From positions 62,001-126,000 of the forward strand of contig CAZBCG010000002.1 in NCBI GenBank assembly GCA_964490705.1: a stretch of DNA of 64,000 bases, read 5' to 3'. This document shows positions 16,458 to 24,943 of this stretch, piece after piece. Position 1 is the stretch's first letter, and each line of letters opens with the position of its first letter. The notes beneath the pieces are model-generated. The model was not told the origin of the DNA and made no database searches. It saw only the letters and a program-made list of their open reading frames with translations. Origin of the DNA: Fodinibius sp964490705. GTDB lineage: Bacteria > Bacteroidota > Rhodothermia > Balneolales > Balneolaceae. The position numbers were made by a program, and so were the translations under genes.

Positions 16458-17910
16458 ATTGAAGAGCAGAAAGCATCGGCTTCAATTTGAGGTTTGTTTC
16501 TTCCCACTCGGTGGCGGGATCGGAGTCGGCAACAATACCACATCCCGCAAAAAAGTGCGCTTGCTGCTCAGTTAACAATCCGCTGCGAATGCCCACGGCA
16601 AATTCGCCCATTCCTTTGCTGTTAAGCCAGCCAACAGGACTGGCATACCAGCCGCGTTCAAAATCCTCAAGCTCATCAAGATAGGGGGCAGCCTGTTCCC
16701 ACGGATATCCGCCCACGGCTGGGGTAGGGTGCAGCTCTCCGATGACTTCAAGTACCTCTGCATCCTGATTCAACTGTGCTCGAATAGGAGTATAGAGATG
16801 CTGCACATTCAATAATTTTTTTACTTCGGGATGATCGCTGCGATGTACCTCGGTGGTAAAGGGCGTAAGGCGCTGTTCAATATCTTTAATAACAAAATTG
16901 TGCTCATCCCGGTTTTTGGGACTGTCGGAGAGATTTTGTTCCAGGACGGTATCTTCGGTGGCCGTCTGTCCCCGTTGGATGCTGCCGGCCAGGGCCTCGG
17001 TGAGCAGCAGTCGATTGCGAAACGAGCCGAGGCGTTCAGGACTGGATCCCAAAAAGGTGTTACCGGACTGGTGGATCAAAAAGTTGTAACAGTTGGTGTA
17101 TTGATTACGAAGTTTATTCATCACTTCGGTTGCAGTGAGTTTGTTGCTGTTTGTCACTGAAATTTTTCTGGCCAGTACAATTTTCTCAAAGTTGTTTTTG
17201 GCAATAAGATCGGTGGCCTTTTCTACCGCCGATATCCACTGCCGATATCCACTGTTGCCATTGGTGGGGAGTTGTACATTATCAAAAGAAGCTGACGTTT
17301 TATGTTGACCGTTAGGCTTGGTCTTGACCCGGCACGTTTCGCGAATCTCCTCAAACGTATCTATTAAATAGTTATGCAGGCTTTCGGGATTATCAAATGA
17401 TGAGCACTTTACGGCAAGCGTTGCCAAATTAAACTTGCCATCTTTAATGATCGTCCACTTTGGGATGGTGAATGATGCAGGTTCAAAATCTTCCCACAAA
17501 TCACCGGACAGCTCATCGGCAAATGAAAATCCCCCCAGGAACATCGTACCTGAATGGGGATGAGGAACCGATGAATACTCGGCGGTATTTTTGCGGAATG
17601 CATCTATGCGATTGCTGACTTCGTTAAATCGTTGCGACCCGCAAGCCGAAACCTGCTCGATGGTACCGCCGGCAGCAATAGCAAATTCATTGGCAGGCTG
17701 CTCCCAATAATATTGAAATAAATCGTTATCCCAGCACATTTCGAGGTAGGCCAGGGGATCAATGGCATCCAGCGCAAAGCTGAAAGTGGCATATGTTGGC
17801 TGCGGATTGCGAAATAAATCCGAAAGAAATTTTCGCAGATCACCATTTTGTTGATCCGGCAGTGCAGAGATCGAATGTTGATTGATTTCAGATAATGAGT
17901 TGCTAGCCAT
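16450..17910 (-). CDS. menF: Isochorismate synthase
   Basis: This 486-residue chorismate-binding enzyme converts chorismate to isochorismate, the first step to menaquinone. The C-terminal two thirds carry the family motifs: KIVLARKISV (catalytic lysine region), FLGSSPERLGSF, the EALAGSI-RG segment, LYTPIRAQL, ELHPTPAVGGYP and FAVGIRSGLL with a late AGCGIVADSDPA-type Mg-binding stretch. Leading the operon menF-menD-menH argues for the menaquinone enzyme rather than a siderophore or salicylate one. A 13-bp tandem duplication lies inside the coding sequence at 17228-17253, in frame with the rest of the gene. Confidence 0.9.
   Translation of the reverse strand: MASNSLSEINQHSISALPDQQNGDLRKFLSDLFRNPQPTYATFSFALDAIDPLAYLEMCWDNDLFQYYWEQPANEFAIAAGGTIEQVSACGSQRFNEVSNRIDAFRKNTAEYSSVPHPHSGTMFLGGFSFADELSGDLWEDFEPASFTIPKWTIIKDGKFNLATLAVKCSSFDNPESLHNYLIDTFEEIRETCRVKTKPNGQHKTSASFDNVQLPTNGNSGYRQWISAVEKATDLIAKNNFEKIVLARKISVTNSNKLTATEVMNKLRNQYTNCYNFLIHQSGNTFLGSSPERLGSFRNRLLLTEALAGSIQRGQTATEDTVLEQNLSDSPKNRDEHNFVIKDIEQRLTPFTTEVHRSDHPEVKKLLNVQHLYTPIRAQLNQDAEVLEVIGELHPTPAVGGYPWEQAAPYLDELEDFERGWYASPVGWLNSKGMGEFAVGIRSGLLTEQQAHFFAGCGIVADSDPATEWEETNLKLKPMLSALQYD
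17228..17253 (+). repeat. 13-bp perfect tandem repeat inside menF
   Basis: GCCGATATCCACT occurs twice back to back. Because the unit is not a multiple of three, gain or loss of one copy would break menF. Confidence 0.9.
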
Positions 17911-18115
17911 GAAATAATATGATTCTTAAAACCTTGCTTTCATAACTTTCAATATAAATTGAAAATTCGTTTTTCCATAATTTTGGCAGTTGTTTTTTAG
18001 AATTCGTTTGAGTTGCGAAATCAGCAAATCGTATTTGCATATTTTCGATAAGATTAAGACACTGCAAGAAATTAAAAAATCAGCACAAAAAATTTTCATT
18101 TACGGCAGGTCTCCC

Positions 18116-18667
18116 ATGGTAGAAATCAAGGAATTTGATTTGCAGAATGTGTCTGTGCATTACAGATGGAACAATGATAAAGAGCTTAATTATTACGATT
18201 CTGATTATCCTCATCGACATGAAGATTTCGATGCTTTTCTGAGTCGAATTAAGTCGGTGTTGGACGATCGTAATGATACGGCTGATCTTTTTGAAGTGCA
18301 TCTCAAAGAAAATGATAAGCTGATCGGTATTGTTGATATTCATGCCATAGACATCTATAACCGCCGCTGTTACGTTAACTGTACTATTGGAGATCGTGAT
18401 TATGCTGGAGAAGGATACGATGTTGAAGCTCTAAAAAAAGTACTTGGGCACTGCTTTAATGAAAAAGAGATGCACAAGGTAGCAACAACGGCTTTTGACT
18501 TTAATACCTCGTGGATTGAGAGTGTTAAGAAGTTGGGATTTGAGCAGGAAGGGCAACTGCGTGAGCATGTCTTAAAAAAGGAGGGGTTTTGCGATAAACT
18601 GATTTTCAGCCTACTGAAAAAAGATTATAAATCTTTGCAAAAAGAAGCTCCTGCGGTAGCTGAATAA
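18116..18667 (+). CDS. GNAT-family N-acetyltransferase (RimJ/RimL type)
   Basis: From the ATG at 18116 the product has 184 residues. The frame is open further upstream to a TTG at 17990, but that part is AT-rich and does not look like a GNAT start. Visible GNAT features are LIGIVDIHAIDIYNRRCYVNCTIG-type strands, the acetyl-CoA region DYAGEGYDVEALKKVLGHCF (degenerate G-x-G) and MHKVATTAFDFNTSWIESVKKLGFEQEGQLREHV, typical of RimJ/RimL-type acetyltransferases of amino groups. The substrate cannot be told. It stands alone between divergent menF and a convergent small gene. Confidence 0.75.
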   Translation: MVEIKEFDLQNVSVHYRWNNDKELNYYDSDYPHRHEDFDAFLSRIKSVLDDRNDTADLFEVHLKENDKLIGIVDIHAIDIYNRRCYVNCTIGDRDYAGEGYDVEALKKVLGHCFNEKEMHKVATTAFDFNTSWIESVKKLGFEQEGQLREHVLKKEGFCDKLIFSLLKKDYKSLQKEAPAVAE

Positions 18668-18691
18668 CGCTCTGAAAATGAGGGGCAGGAG

Positions 18692-18946
18692 TTATTCTTC
18701 GTAGGGGTTAAAAATGCCGTACTCGTTGGGATCATAATCAGCAAGTGCAAAGAAATGGCTCCAGGCTGCGGGGCTTTCGTCGTTTTCATCAACCCAGTTC
18801 GGATGACTTTGTTTAATAAGTCCCACAGCACGTTCGGCATATTCAATTCGTTCTTCTTCGTCCTCAATGCGCGGTAGCGAAGCAATCATCCGATCGAGAT
18901 TATATCCGCAATCAAAATCTTTTGGCTTTTGTTGTTTTACAAACAT
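18692..18946 (-). CDS. Small conserved-looking protein, function unknown
   Basis: An 84-residue acidic protein with no signal or membrane segment. It contains DFDCGYNLDRMIASLPRIEDEEERIEYAERAVGLI in sequence order, which faintly recalls the start of DUF4290 proteins of Bacteroidota. The C-terminus is rich in Asp, Glu, Tyr and Trp. It is convergent with the acetyltransferase (24 bp apart) and divergent from the cystathionine-synthase gene. Codon use looks like its neighbours. The ORF is credible because no real gene occupies the other strand here, but no function can be assigned. Confidence 0.5.
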   Translation of the reverse strand: MFVKQQKPKDFDCGYNLDRMIASLPRIEDEEERIEYAERAVGLIKQSHPNWVDENDESPAAWSHFFALADYDPNEYGIFNPYEE

Positions 18947-19149
18947 GATCTGATATTAGCTCTAATTTATTCTGAATCAGAAGATAACAGAGTTGCTTCT
19001 TTGAATAAAGGTAATTTTCGAAAAATATATTTCAGACGATATTATAAATGTATCTACATATCTTTATTCGGGTAGCTATCTCAAAATTCCTATATTTCGA
19101 GTCTGATTAACCAATAATTCTATCCCAAAAGCACGATAATATTCCCCAA

Positions 19150-20145
19150 ATGTATTATAATTCTATTTTAGAAACCATCGGCGACACGCCATTGGTCAAA
19201 CTCAACAAGCTGGCTGATGATATTGCCGGAACTATTCTTGTAAAAGTAGAATATTTTAATCCTGGTCAGAGTGTAAAAGATCGTATCGGGTTAAAAATGA
19301 TTGAGGATGCCGAAGAGCAGGGGCTTATCGAGCCGGGTGGAACAATTATCGAAGGTACATCTGGCAATACCGGTATGGGGTTGGCTCTGGCAGCAGTGGT
19401 AAAGGGTTACAACTGTATTTTTACGACGACCGACAAACAGAGCAAGTCCAAGATTGATCTGTTGCGTGCGCTGGGAGCAGAAGTGAAAGTTTGTCCCACA
19501 GATGTTGAACCCGATGATCCGCGCAGTTATTACTCGGTGGCTAAGCGATTGAGTGAAGAAATCCCCAATTCGTATTACCCCAACCAGTATGACAATCCCA
19601 GCAATACTCAGGCTCATTACGAAATGACAGGCCCTGAAATCTGGGAGCAAACCGAGGGCAATATTACACACTATGTGGCGGGAATGGGCACGGGTGGTAC
19701 CATTTCCGGGACGTCAAAGTATCTGAAAGAGCAAAACGAATCTATTAGAACTGTAGGCGTGGACAGCGTAGGATCGGTATATAAAAAGTATTTCGAGACG
19801 GGCGAATTTGATAAGGAAGAGATCCATCCCTATTTAACAGAGGGCATCGGCGAAGATATTATCCCTGAAAATATGGATTTTGATCTCGTTGACGAGGTTA
19901 TGCAGGTCAACGATAAAGATGCTTTTCTGATGACGCGAGCTCTTGCCCGCAAAGAAGGACTTTTTGTAGGTGGATCCTGCGGGGCGGCTGTCCATGGGGC
20001 GCTTGAATATGCGCAGAATAGCGATTTTGGCGAAGATGATCTTATGGTTGTGATCCTGCCCGACAGCGGAACCCGATATGTATCCAAGATTTTTAATGAC
20101 GACTGGATGAAAGAGCATGGCTTTCTGGATTCCGAAGACGAATAA
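19150..20145 (+). CDS. PLP-dependent cystathionine beta-synthase-like enzyme (CysK fold)
   Basis: This 331-residue fold-type II PLP enzyme has the lysine Lys43 in SVKDRIG, the phosphate loop SGNTG at 71-75 and the GMGTGGTISG loop. Several stretches match cystathionine beta-synthase better than O-acetylserine sulfhydrylase: DDPRSYYSVAKRL, the YDNPSNTQAHYEMTGPEI segment, EGIGEDIIPENMDFDLVDE and the end VVILPDSGTRYVSKIFNDDW. It has no CBS regulatory domains or haem domain. It probably condenses serine (or O-acetylserine) with homocysteine or sulfide. It starts a long plus-strand array reaching the ATPase genes. Annotation as cysK is the alternative. Confidence 0.8.
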   Translation: MYYNSILETIGDTPLVKLNKLADDIAGTILVKVEYFNPGQSVKDRIGLKMIEDAEEQGLIEPGGTIIEGTSGNTGMGLALAAVVKGYNCIFTTTDKQSKSKIDLLRALGAEVKVCPTDVEPDDPRSYYSVAKRLSEEIPNSYYPNQYDNPSNTQAHYEMTGPEIWEQTEGNITHYVAGMGTGGTISGTSKYLKEQNESIRTVGVDSVGSVYKKYFETGEFDKEEIHPYLTEGIGEDIIPENMDFDLVDEVMQVNDKDAFLMTRALARKEGLFVGGSCGAAVHGALEYAQNSDFGEDDLMVVILPDSGTRYVSKIFNDDWMKEHGFLDSEDE

Positions 20146-20183
20146 CTCTACACTAAACTAATTTTGAAGTAAGATATTTCACT

Positions 20184-20504
20184 ATGCCTGATCAAACACA
20201 AGATCTGCAGCAAGGACAAATTCAGATTGAGCTGCCCGAAGATGAAGCCAGCGGCACCTATTCCAATCTGGTAATGATTTCGCATTCGCCCTCCGAGTTT
20301 ATTCTCGATTTTATATCGGTGATGCCCGGGGCACCCAAAGCCAAAGTGGTTAAACGAATGGTGCTAACGCCCGATCATGCCAAACGATTGGTTAATGCCT
20401 TGTCGGAGAATATTGATCGTTACGAAAATGAAAACGGTGCTATTTCGGGAGAAGATGATCTTGATGTGCCGTTTAATTACAGAGGTCCCACACCCGAAGC
20501 CTAA
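20184..20504 (+). CDS. DUF3467 domain protein
   Basis: The 106-residue soluble protein holds the DUF3467 pattern: IQIELPEDEASGTYSNLVMI, SPSEFILDFISVMPG, AKVVKRMVLTPDHAKRLVNAL and a C-terminal helix. The family is widespread and of unknown function. It is 38 bp after the PLP enzyme and 16 bp before the M23 peptidase, so it is very likely cotranscribed with them. Confidence 0.85.
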   Translation: MPDQTQDLQQGQIQIELPEDEASGTYSNLVMISHSPSEFILDFISVMPGAPKAKVVKRMVLTPDHAKRLVNALSENIDRYENENGAISGEDDLDVPFNYRGPTPEA

Positions 20505-20520
20505 AATGGGGTAGCAACGC

Positions 20521-21378
20521 ATGCTTGAATTTTTAAAACGGCTTTTTAATAACCAGGATCGCGATTTAACGTTCGTTCTATTTGATGAGGATGAACCCGA
20601 ATCCTCGACCTCGTATCATTTTCGGCCGGTGCAATTGTGGCGGCTGTTTTATGGATCGTTGGCGGCCGTTATTATTATCACATTACTGTTGGTGATGTTT
20701 ACCCCGCTGAGTACGCTTCTATATAATAAGGAGGATGCTCAGTTGCGAGAGCAGGTAATTGATATATCGAAGAAGGTGCAGGCGCTTCAGGATACATTGC
20801 AAGCGCGTGATAACCAGCTCTTGGAAATGCAACAGGTAATTGCCGGCGCAGAAGATACCTCTTTTGCAGTGTCGGAAGATTTTGACAACTCAACGGGCTC
20901 GGATGATGTAGAAAGTTGGGAACTTGATTCTTTTTCTGATGTATCAAAAGACGGGATCTTATCCCAGAATGAAATCATTTTCTCCAAAATTTTTGAGAAC
21001 GTACCTGAATTCCCAACCGATTATCCCATTGAAGGAACATTTACCCGGGGGTATAATCCGCAAAGTGGACACTACGGCATTGATATTGCCACCGAAAAAG
21101 GGACTCCCTTTAAGGCGATTGCTGATGGGGCAATTATCAATCAGGATTGGACGATAAATTTTGGTTTTGTACTACATGTGCAGCATAGCAATGGCATTAT
21201 CACGGTGTATAAGCATGCCACGAGTCTTTCAAAATCTATTGGCGATATCGTTACAAAAGGCGATATCTTGGGTACGGCCGGGGATGTGGGCGTTTTAAGT
21301 TCGGGCCCCCACCTGCATGTGGAAATTTGGAAAAATGGCGTACCTCAGAACCCTAATGCGTATTTAATCAAATCATAG
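20521..21378 (+). CDS. M23-family peptidoglycan endopeptidase, membrane anchored
   Basis: The 285 residues comprise a short cytoplasmic N-terminus, one membrane helix at about 38-62, a coiled-coil stalk (about 75-105) and a C-terminal LytM/M23 domain. Zinc ligands are visible as GHYGIDI (HxxxD) and HLHVEIW (HxH). The domain begins near YPIEGTFTRGYN. Such enzymes cut peptide cross-links in the periplasm. The stop is 4 bp before the bactofilin start, a pairing known from bacteria in which bactofilins position M23 peptidases to shape the cell. Confidence 0.9.
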   Translation: MLEFLKRLFNNQDRDLTFVLFDEDEPESSTSYHFRPVQLWRLFYGSLAAVIIITLLLVMFTPLSTLLYNKEDAQLREQVIDISKKVQALQDTLQARDNQLLEMQQVIAGAEDTSFAVSEDFDNSTGSDDVESWELDSFSDVSKDGILSQNEIIFSKIFENVPEFPTDYPIEGTFTRGYNPQSGHYGIDIATEKGTPFKAIADGAIINQDWTINFGFVLHVQHSNGIITVYKHATSLSKSIGDIVTKGDILGTAGDVGVLSSGPHLHVEIWKNGVPQNPNAYLIKS

Positions 21379-21382
21379 TTTT

Positions 21383-21871
21383 ATGTTTAATAATAACAAT
21401 AAGAAAAAGTCGGAATCTATGAATTCGAATAAATCCGGTAAAAACCTGCCTTCCGTAAATATGATCAGTGAAGGCACTCGTTTAAAAGGAACGCTCGAAA
21501 CAAAGAATGATATCCGTATTGCCGGTACTCTTAACGGAGAGGCCAAGGCAAAAGGAAAAGTTATTGTATCATCCTCCGGCAAAGTGGAAGGAAATATTGA
21601 AGCCGTTGATGCCGATATTGCCGGTACGATTGACGGCGAAGTTCGAGTGACAAATAAGTTGGTACTCAGAAAATCTGCAGTGGTAGAGGGCGACATCTAC
21701 ACCAAAACCATTTTGGCCGAAGAGGGGTCGCAGATTAACGGCTCGTTCCACATGAGCGATAATATTAAAAATGAGATCACCAGCAATGGTTTATCAGAGG
21801 ACTTAAAAGGAGGCAAAAAACCATCCGTTGATGATGCAAAAGATGCCAAGCCCAAGAAGAAGGCAAAGTAA
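21383..21871 (+). CDS. Bactofilin (polymer-forming cytoskeletal protein)
   Basis: This 162-residue protein has a central beta-helix of short repeats: TRLKGTLETKNDIRIAGTLNG, then GKVIVSSSGKVEGNIEA, DADIAGTIDGEV and SAVVEGDIYTKTILAEEGSQING. It is flanked by disordered lysine-rich tails, as in bactofilins, which polymerise without nucleotides at the membrane. It probably scaffolds the M23 peptidase encoded 4 bp upstream. Its stop is 2 bp before the AtpZ-like start, so the cytoskeletal pair is physically joined to the ATP synthase genes. Confidence 0.9.
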   Translation: MFNNNNKKKSESMNSNKSGKNLPSVNMISEGTRLKGTLETKNDIRIAGTLNGEAKAKGKVIVSSSGKVEGNIEAVDADIAGTIDGEVRVTNKLVLRKSAVVEGDIYTKTILAEEGSQINGSFHMSDNIKNEITSNGLSEDLKGGKKPSVDDAKDAKPKKKAK

Positions 21872-21873
21872 GA

Positions 21874-22086
21874 TTGACTGATCGAAAAAAGCCGACCGAC
21901 TATGTAGAATATCTCTCACTCGGGGGGGAGATCGCAGCCGGCATTGTCGTACCTATATTTATTGGGTACTGGTTGGACGGGTATTTCGATAGTAGTCCTT
22001 GGCTGTTGCTGGTGGGTTGCGTAGTGGGCATCGTCAATATATTCATCCTTATTTTTCAACTTAACGATCGGTTAAACAAAAAGTAA
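21874..22086 (+). CDS. AtpZ/AtpI-like small membrane protein
   Basis: This 70-residue protein has two membrane helices (about 18-38 and 43-62) linked by a short turn, and a basic N-terminus. It matches AtpZ/ATP synthase protein I, which helps c-ring assembly or Mg supply in related operons. The start is a TTG; no ATG precedes the first helix. It lies 3 bp before the next gene and heads the ATP synthase genes. Confidence 0.75.
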   Translation: MTDRKKPTDYVEYLSLGGEIAAGIVVPIFIGYWLDGYFDSSPWLLLVGCVVGIVNIFILIFQLNDRLNKK

Positions 22087-22089
22087 GTT

Positions 22090-22476
22090 TTGGTAACGGG
22101 GCGTTTTTATTCAGTACTTCAACAATTTCTATGGGGATCGTTGGCAGTATTTTTGGTAATTCTGGTTGGCAGTCTGCTCATTAATGAATTGCCGGTTGTT
22201 GCGTGTGTGTCAGCCTATTTGCTTAGCTTTGTTTTTGTGGGCAGTAATTTTTTTGTGATCCGAAAAATCAAAGGCACCGACGAGTCTAAGTTTTACTGGC
22301 ATTTTTTTCTTACCCTGGTCGGGCGATTTGTGCTGATTATTGTGGCGTTAGTAGTGATTCTGAAGACCATAAAAATTCCTCAAATTTACTTTACAGTTAG
22401 TTTTATAATTTCTTATATTTTCCATTCTGCAATTGAGATCATATCAATCAACAAAATACTTGAAACCGATAATTAG
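22090..22476 (+). CDS. AtpI/AtpR-like membrane protein of the ATPase operon
   Basis: A 128-residue hydrophobic protein with about four membrane helices, read from a TTG. Sequence identity to known families is weak, but size, topology and location between AtpZ and atpB fit ATP synthase subunit I, thought to assist assembly of the c ring. A charged stretch (KIKGTDESKFYWHF) separates helices two and three. Confidence 0.6.
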   Translation: MVTGRFYSVLQQFLWGSLAVFLVILVGSLLINELPVVACVSAYLLSFVFVGSNFFVIRKIKGTDESKFYWHFFLTLVGRFVLIIVALVVILKTIKIPQIYFTVSFIISYIFHSAIEIISINKILETDN

Positions 22477-22482
22477 AATTTG

Positions 22483-23517
22483 ATGCTTAGGGCCTGTCGC
22501 CGACTGTTCATTACTCTCTTACTGATCCTCTTTTTTGCTCCCATTTCACACGCCTCGGAAAAAGCCGCTCAAGATTCCGAAGGTGCGCCTATTGACGTTA
22601 TAAACAAGGTTGTTGACCATCATGAGCTGGCCGTTTTGGGTGCTCATATTCCGCTTCCGCGCATTATGTTAGTAGAGGGACAGTGGTACTTTTATGGCAG
22701 TACCGAAAGTGCCGCAGCATCCGATGAGTTTACGATGAAAAGCGGTGCATTAGCGCCGGCCGGCGACGCACAAATCACGCTCGATATGTCGATTACATCG
22801 CACCTGATGTATGTATGGTTCGGGCTTATTTTGACGGTCTGGATGACTATTGCCATGGCCCGGCGTTATAAGAGGGGAGTAGGTAGAAAAACGGAACCGC
22901 AGGGTTGGTTTCAGAATCTGTTTGAGATCGTTTTCAAGTTCGTCCAGGATGACATTGCCAAAACCAATATTCCTGATGAAAAACACCGCAAGTTCGTCCC
23001 TTATTTGTTTACCGTTTTTGTAGGAATTACATTTATGAATTTATTTGGACTGTTGCCCTGGGGCGCAACAGCAACGGCCGATATCACAGTAACGGCCGTA
23101 CTTGCAGGATTTACATTTGTTATTACACAATGGAACGGATCCAAAGACCACTGGGAGCACGTGTTTTGGTTTCCCGGGGTTCCCGGCTGGATGCGGATCA
23201 TCTTAACGCCTATTGAAATTATTGGGCTCTTTACAAAGCCGTTTGCGCTGGCTGTTCGTTTGTTTGCAAACATGCTCTCGGGTAAAATTATGATCATCTG
23301 TATCCTGGGACTGATATTTATCTTTGCCGACCTGTTTGGTAGCATCGCAGGCGTAGGGATGAGTTTGTTTGCCGTTCCATTGACTGTTGGGCTTTATGTG
23401 TTGAAGGCATTTGTTGGTATTTTACAGGCCTACATTTTTACGCTTCTCTCGGCGGTGTTTATTGGAATGGCTGCCGAAGAACATGCCCATGAAGAAGGGG
23501 TAGAAGCACACGCTTAA
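22483..23517 (+). CDS. atpB: F0 ATP synthase subunit a
   Basis: The membrane stator subunit carrying the proton half-channels. At 344 residues it is longer than the E. coli subunit because of an N-terminal signal-like segment (cut near SHA) and about 80 periplasmic residues. The essential arginine sits in KPFALAVRLFANMLSG, and VGLYVLKAFVGILQAYIFTLL forms the last helices. The C-terminus is rich in His and Glu (EEHAHEEGVEAHA). I chose the ATG at 22483 rather than the TTG just before it. Confidence 0.92.
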   Translation: MLRACRRLFITLLLILFFAPISHASEKAAQDSEGAPIDVINKVVDHHELAVLGAHIPLPRIMLVEGQWYFYGSTESAAASDEFTMKSGALAPAGDAQITLDMSITSHLMYVWFGLILTVWMTIAMARRYKRGVGRKTEPQGWFQNLFEIVFKFVQDDIAKTNIPDEKHRKFVPYLFTVFVGITFMNLFGLLPWGATATADITVTAVLAGFTFVITQWNGSKDHWEHVFWFPGVPGWMRIILTPIEIIGLFTKPFALAVRLFANMLSGKIMIICILGLIFIFADLFGSIAGVGMSLFAVPLTVGLYVLKAFVGILQAYIFTLLSAVFIGMAAEEHAHEEGVEAHA

Positions 23518-23575
23518 GAACTTTTATTAATCGTATAACTTAAACCTAAACTTAAAACTAAACAAAGGTAATAAT

Positions 23576-23800
23576 ATGGGTTTATTAGCAGCAGGAATCG
23601 GAGCAGGAATCGCAGCAGTTGGTGCTGGCGTTGGTATCGGAATGATTGGAAAAGGTGCCGTCGAAAGCATTGCACGTCAACCAGAAGCTTCCGGTGATAT
23701 TCGTGGCGCTATGATTTTGACCGCCGCTCTTATTGAGGGTGTAGCACTGATTGGCGCTATTGTATGTATTCTTCTCGCTCTCGGAATTGGTGGTGGATAA
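23576..23800 (+). CDS. atpE: F0 ATP synthase subunit c
   Basis: A 74-residue hairpin protein that makes the rotor ring. Helix 1 is a glycine zipper (GIGAGIAAVGAGVGIGMIG), the loop is ARQPE, and helix 2 carries the ion-binding Glu54 in AALIEGVALIG. The residue after the glutamate is glycine and there is no helix-1 glutamine ligand, so the ring looks proton- rather than sodium-coupled. A clear AAAGG lies before the ATG, with a 58-bp leader, fitting the higher c-subunit output needed. Confidence 0.95.
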   Translation: MGLLAAGIGAGIAAVGAGVGIGMIGKGAVESIARQPEASGDIRGAMILTAALIEGVALIGAIVCILLALGIGGG

Positions 23801-23840
23801 GTTCGAAACTCCTCAATATTAATTAGATACTTTGAACACC

Positions 23841-24356
23841 ATGATGCTATTTTTAGCAGGCGGAGGAGGAATACTCTCATTTAGCGGGGGATTCGCTCTC
23901 TGGGTAGCCATTACATTAATTATCTTTCTTGCCATTATGGGCAAGTATGCGGTACCATTAATTATGGATGCCCTGCAAGAGCGCGAAACTCGTATCAAAG
24001 AGTCACTTGAATCGGCGGAGCAAGCTCTTGAACGTGCCGAGCAGATTTCCAAAGACAATGAGAAAGCTATGCGCGAAGCTGAGAAAAAAGCTCAGCAGAT
24101 CCGCAAGAAAGCGATCGAAGAGGCCGAAATGCTTCGGGCAGAGCGCATTGAAAAATCCAAGGAAGAAGCCGAGCAGATTATCGAAGATGCTCGGAAAACA
24201 ATTGAGCAGGAGAAGAAACGTGCTATGATGGAGCTTCGCGACGAAGTAGCCCGATTGGCCGTGGAATCCGCTTCAAAAATTATCGATTCGGAATTGGATG
24301 ATCAGAAAAATAATAAGCTGGTAGAAAGCTTTATTAACGACCTCTCTAAAAACTAA
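23841..24356 (+). CDS. atpF: F0 ATP synthase subunit b
   Basis: The peripheral-stalk subunit. One membrane helix (about 13-33) is followed by a long charged coiled coil (ERETRIKESLESAEQALERA onward) to residue 171. I prefer the ATG-ATG at 23841, since the alternative TTG at 23832 adds only three residues. The gene lies between atpE and atpH. Confidence 0.9.
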   Translation: MMLFLAGGGGILSFSGGFALWVAITLIIFLAIMGKYAVPLIMDALQERETRIKESLESAEQALERAEQISKDNEKAMREAEKKAQQIRKKAIEEAEMLRAERIEKSKEEAEQIIEDARKTIEQEKKRAMMELRDEVARLAVESASKIIDSELDDQKNNKLVESFINDLSKN

Positions 24357-24361
24357 GCTAA

Positions 24362-24910
24362 ATGCCTACAACAAAAGCAGCCCGACGATATGCAAAAGCT
24401 CTGCTTGAACTCGCACAGGAGCGGGATGAGGTAGAGCAGATATTGGAGGATATCCAATTAATGCATAACACTTTCGAGGGATCGCGTGAACTCGTAGTGT
24501 TTTTGAAGAGTCCGATCATCAATTTTGATGATAAGATTGCGGCGCTCGAAGAGCTCTTTTTTGATGAACTTCAAGAAGCCACCAAGCTTTTTGTAAAGCT
24601 GTTGGTCAAAAAAGATCGCATCAATTTATTGGATCAGATTGCAGAGGCATTTATAGAGAAATATAAAGAATACGCCGGCATTATTACTGTCGATGTGTTT
24701 GTAGCTCGAGAGCTGAGCGACGATCAGAAAGATGAACTGCACAGCGAGCTCGAGCAAAAAACACAAAAAACCGTTGATATGAATATCACGGTAGATGAAA
24801 GTCTCAAAGGTGGTATGGCCATCCGCATCGACGATACCGTTATTGACGGTACGGTCAAGCACAAGCTCGAAGAGCTCCAAGAATCATTACTGACAGCCAC
24901 TGTTGAATAG
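24362..24910 (+). CDS. atpH: F1 ATP synthase subunit delta
   Basis: The 182-residue subunit linking the b stalk to F1. It begins RRYAKALLELAQE, the conserved first helix, and ends with MAIRIDDTVIDGTVKHKLEEL, the typical C-terminal OSCP/delta motif (ID-x-S/T-hydrophobic-G-S/T). It follows atpF by 5 bp and precedes atpA by 33 bp. Confidence 0.93.
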   Translation: MPTTKAARRYAKALLELAQERDEVEQILEDIQLMHNTFEGSRELVVFLKSPIINFDDKIAALEELFFDELQEATKLFVKLLVKKDRINLLDQIAEAFIEKYKEYAGIITVDVFVARELSDDQKDELHSELEQKTQKTVDMNITVDESLKGGMAIRIDDTVIDGTVKHKLEELQESLLTATVE

Positions 24911-24943
24911 TAATTAATACGTTTTTAAATCACATTAGAACCA

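Noticed and set aside
23576..23800. Sodium-coupled ATP synthase c ring
   Set aside because: The residue after Glu54 is Gly and the helix-1 glutamine ligand of Na+ rings is missing.
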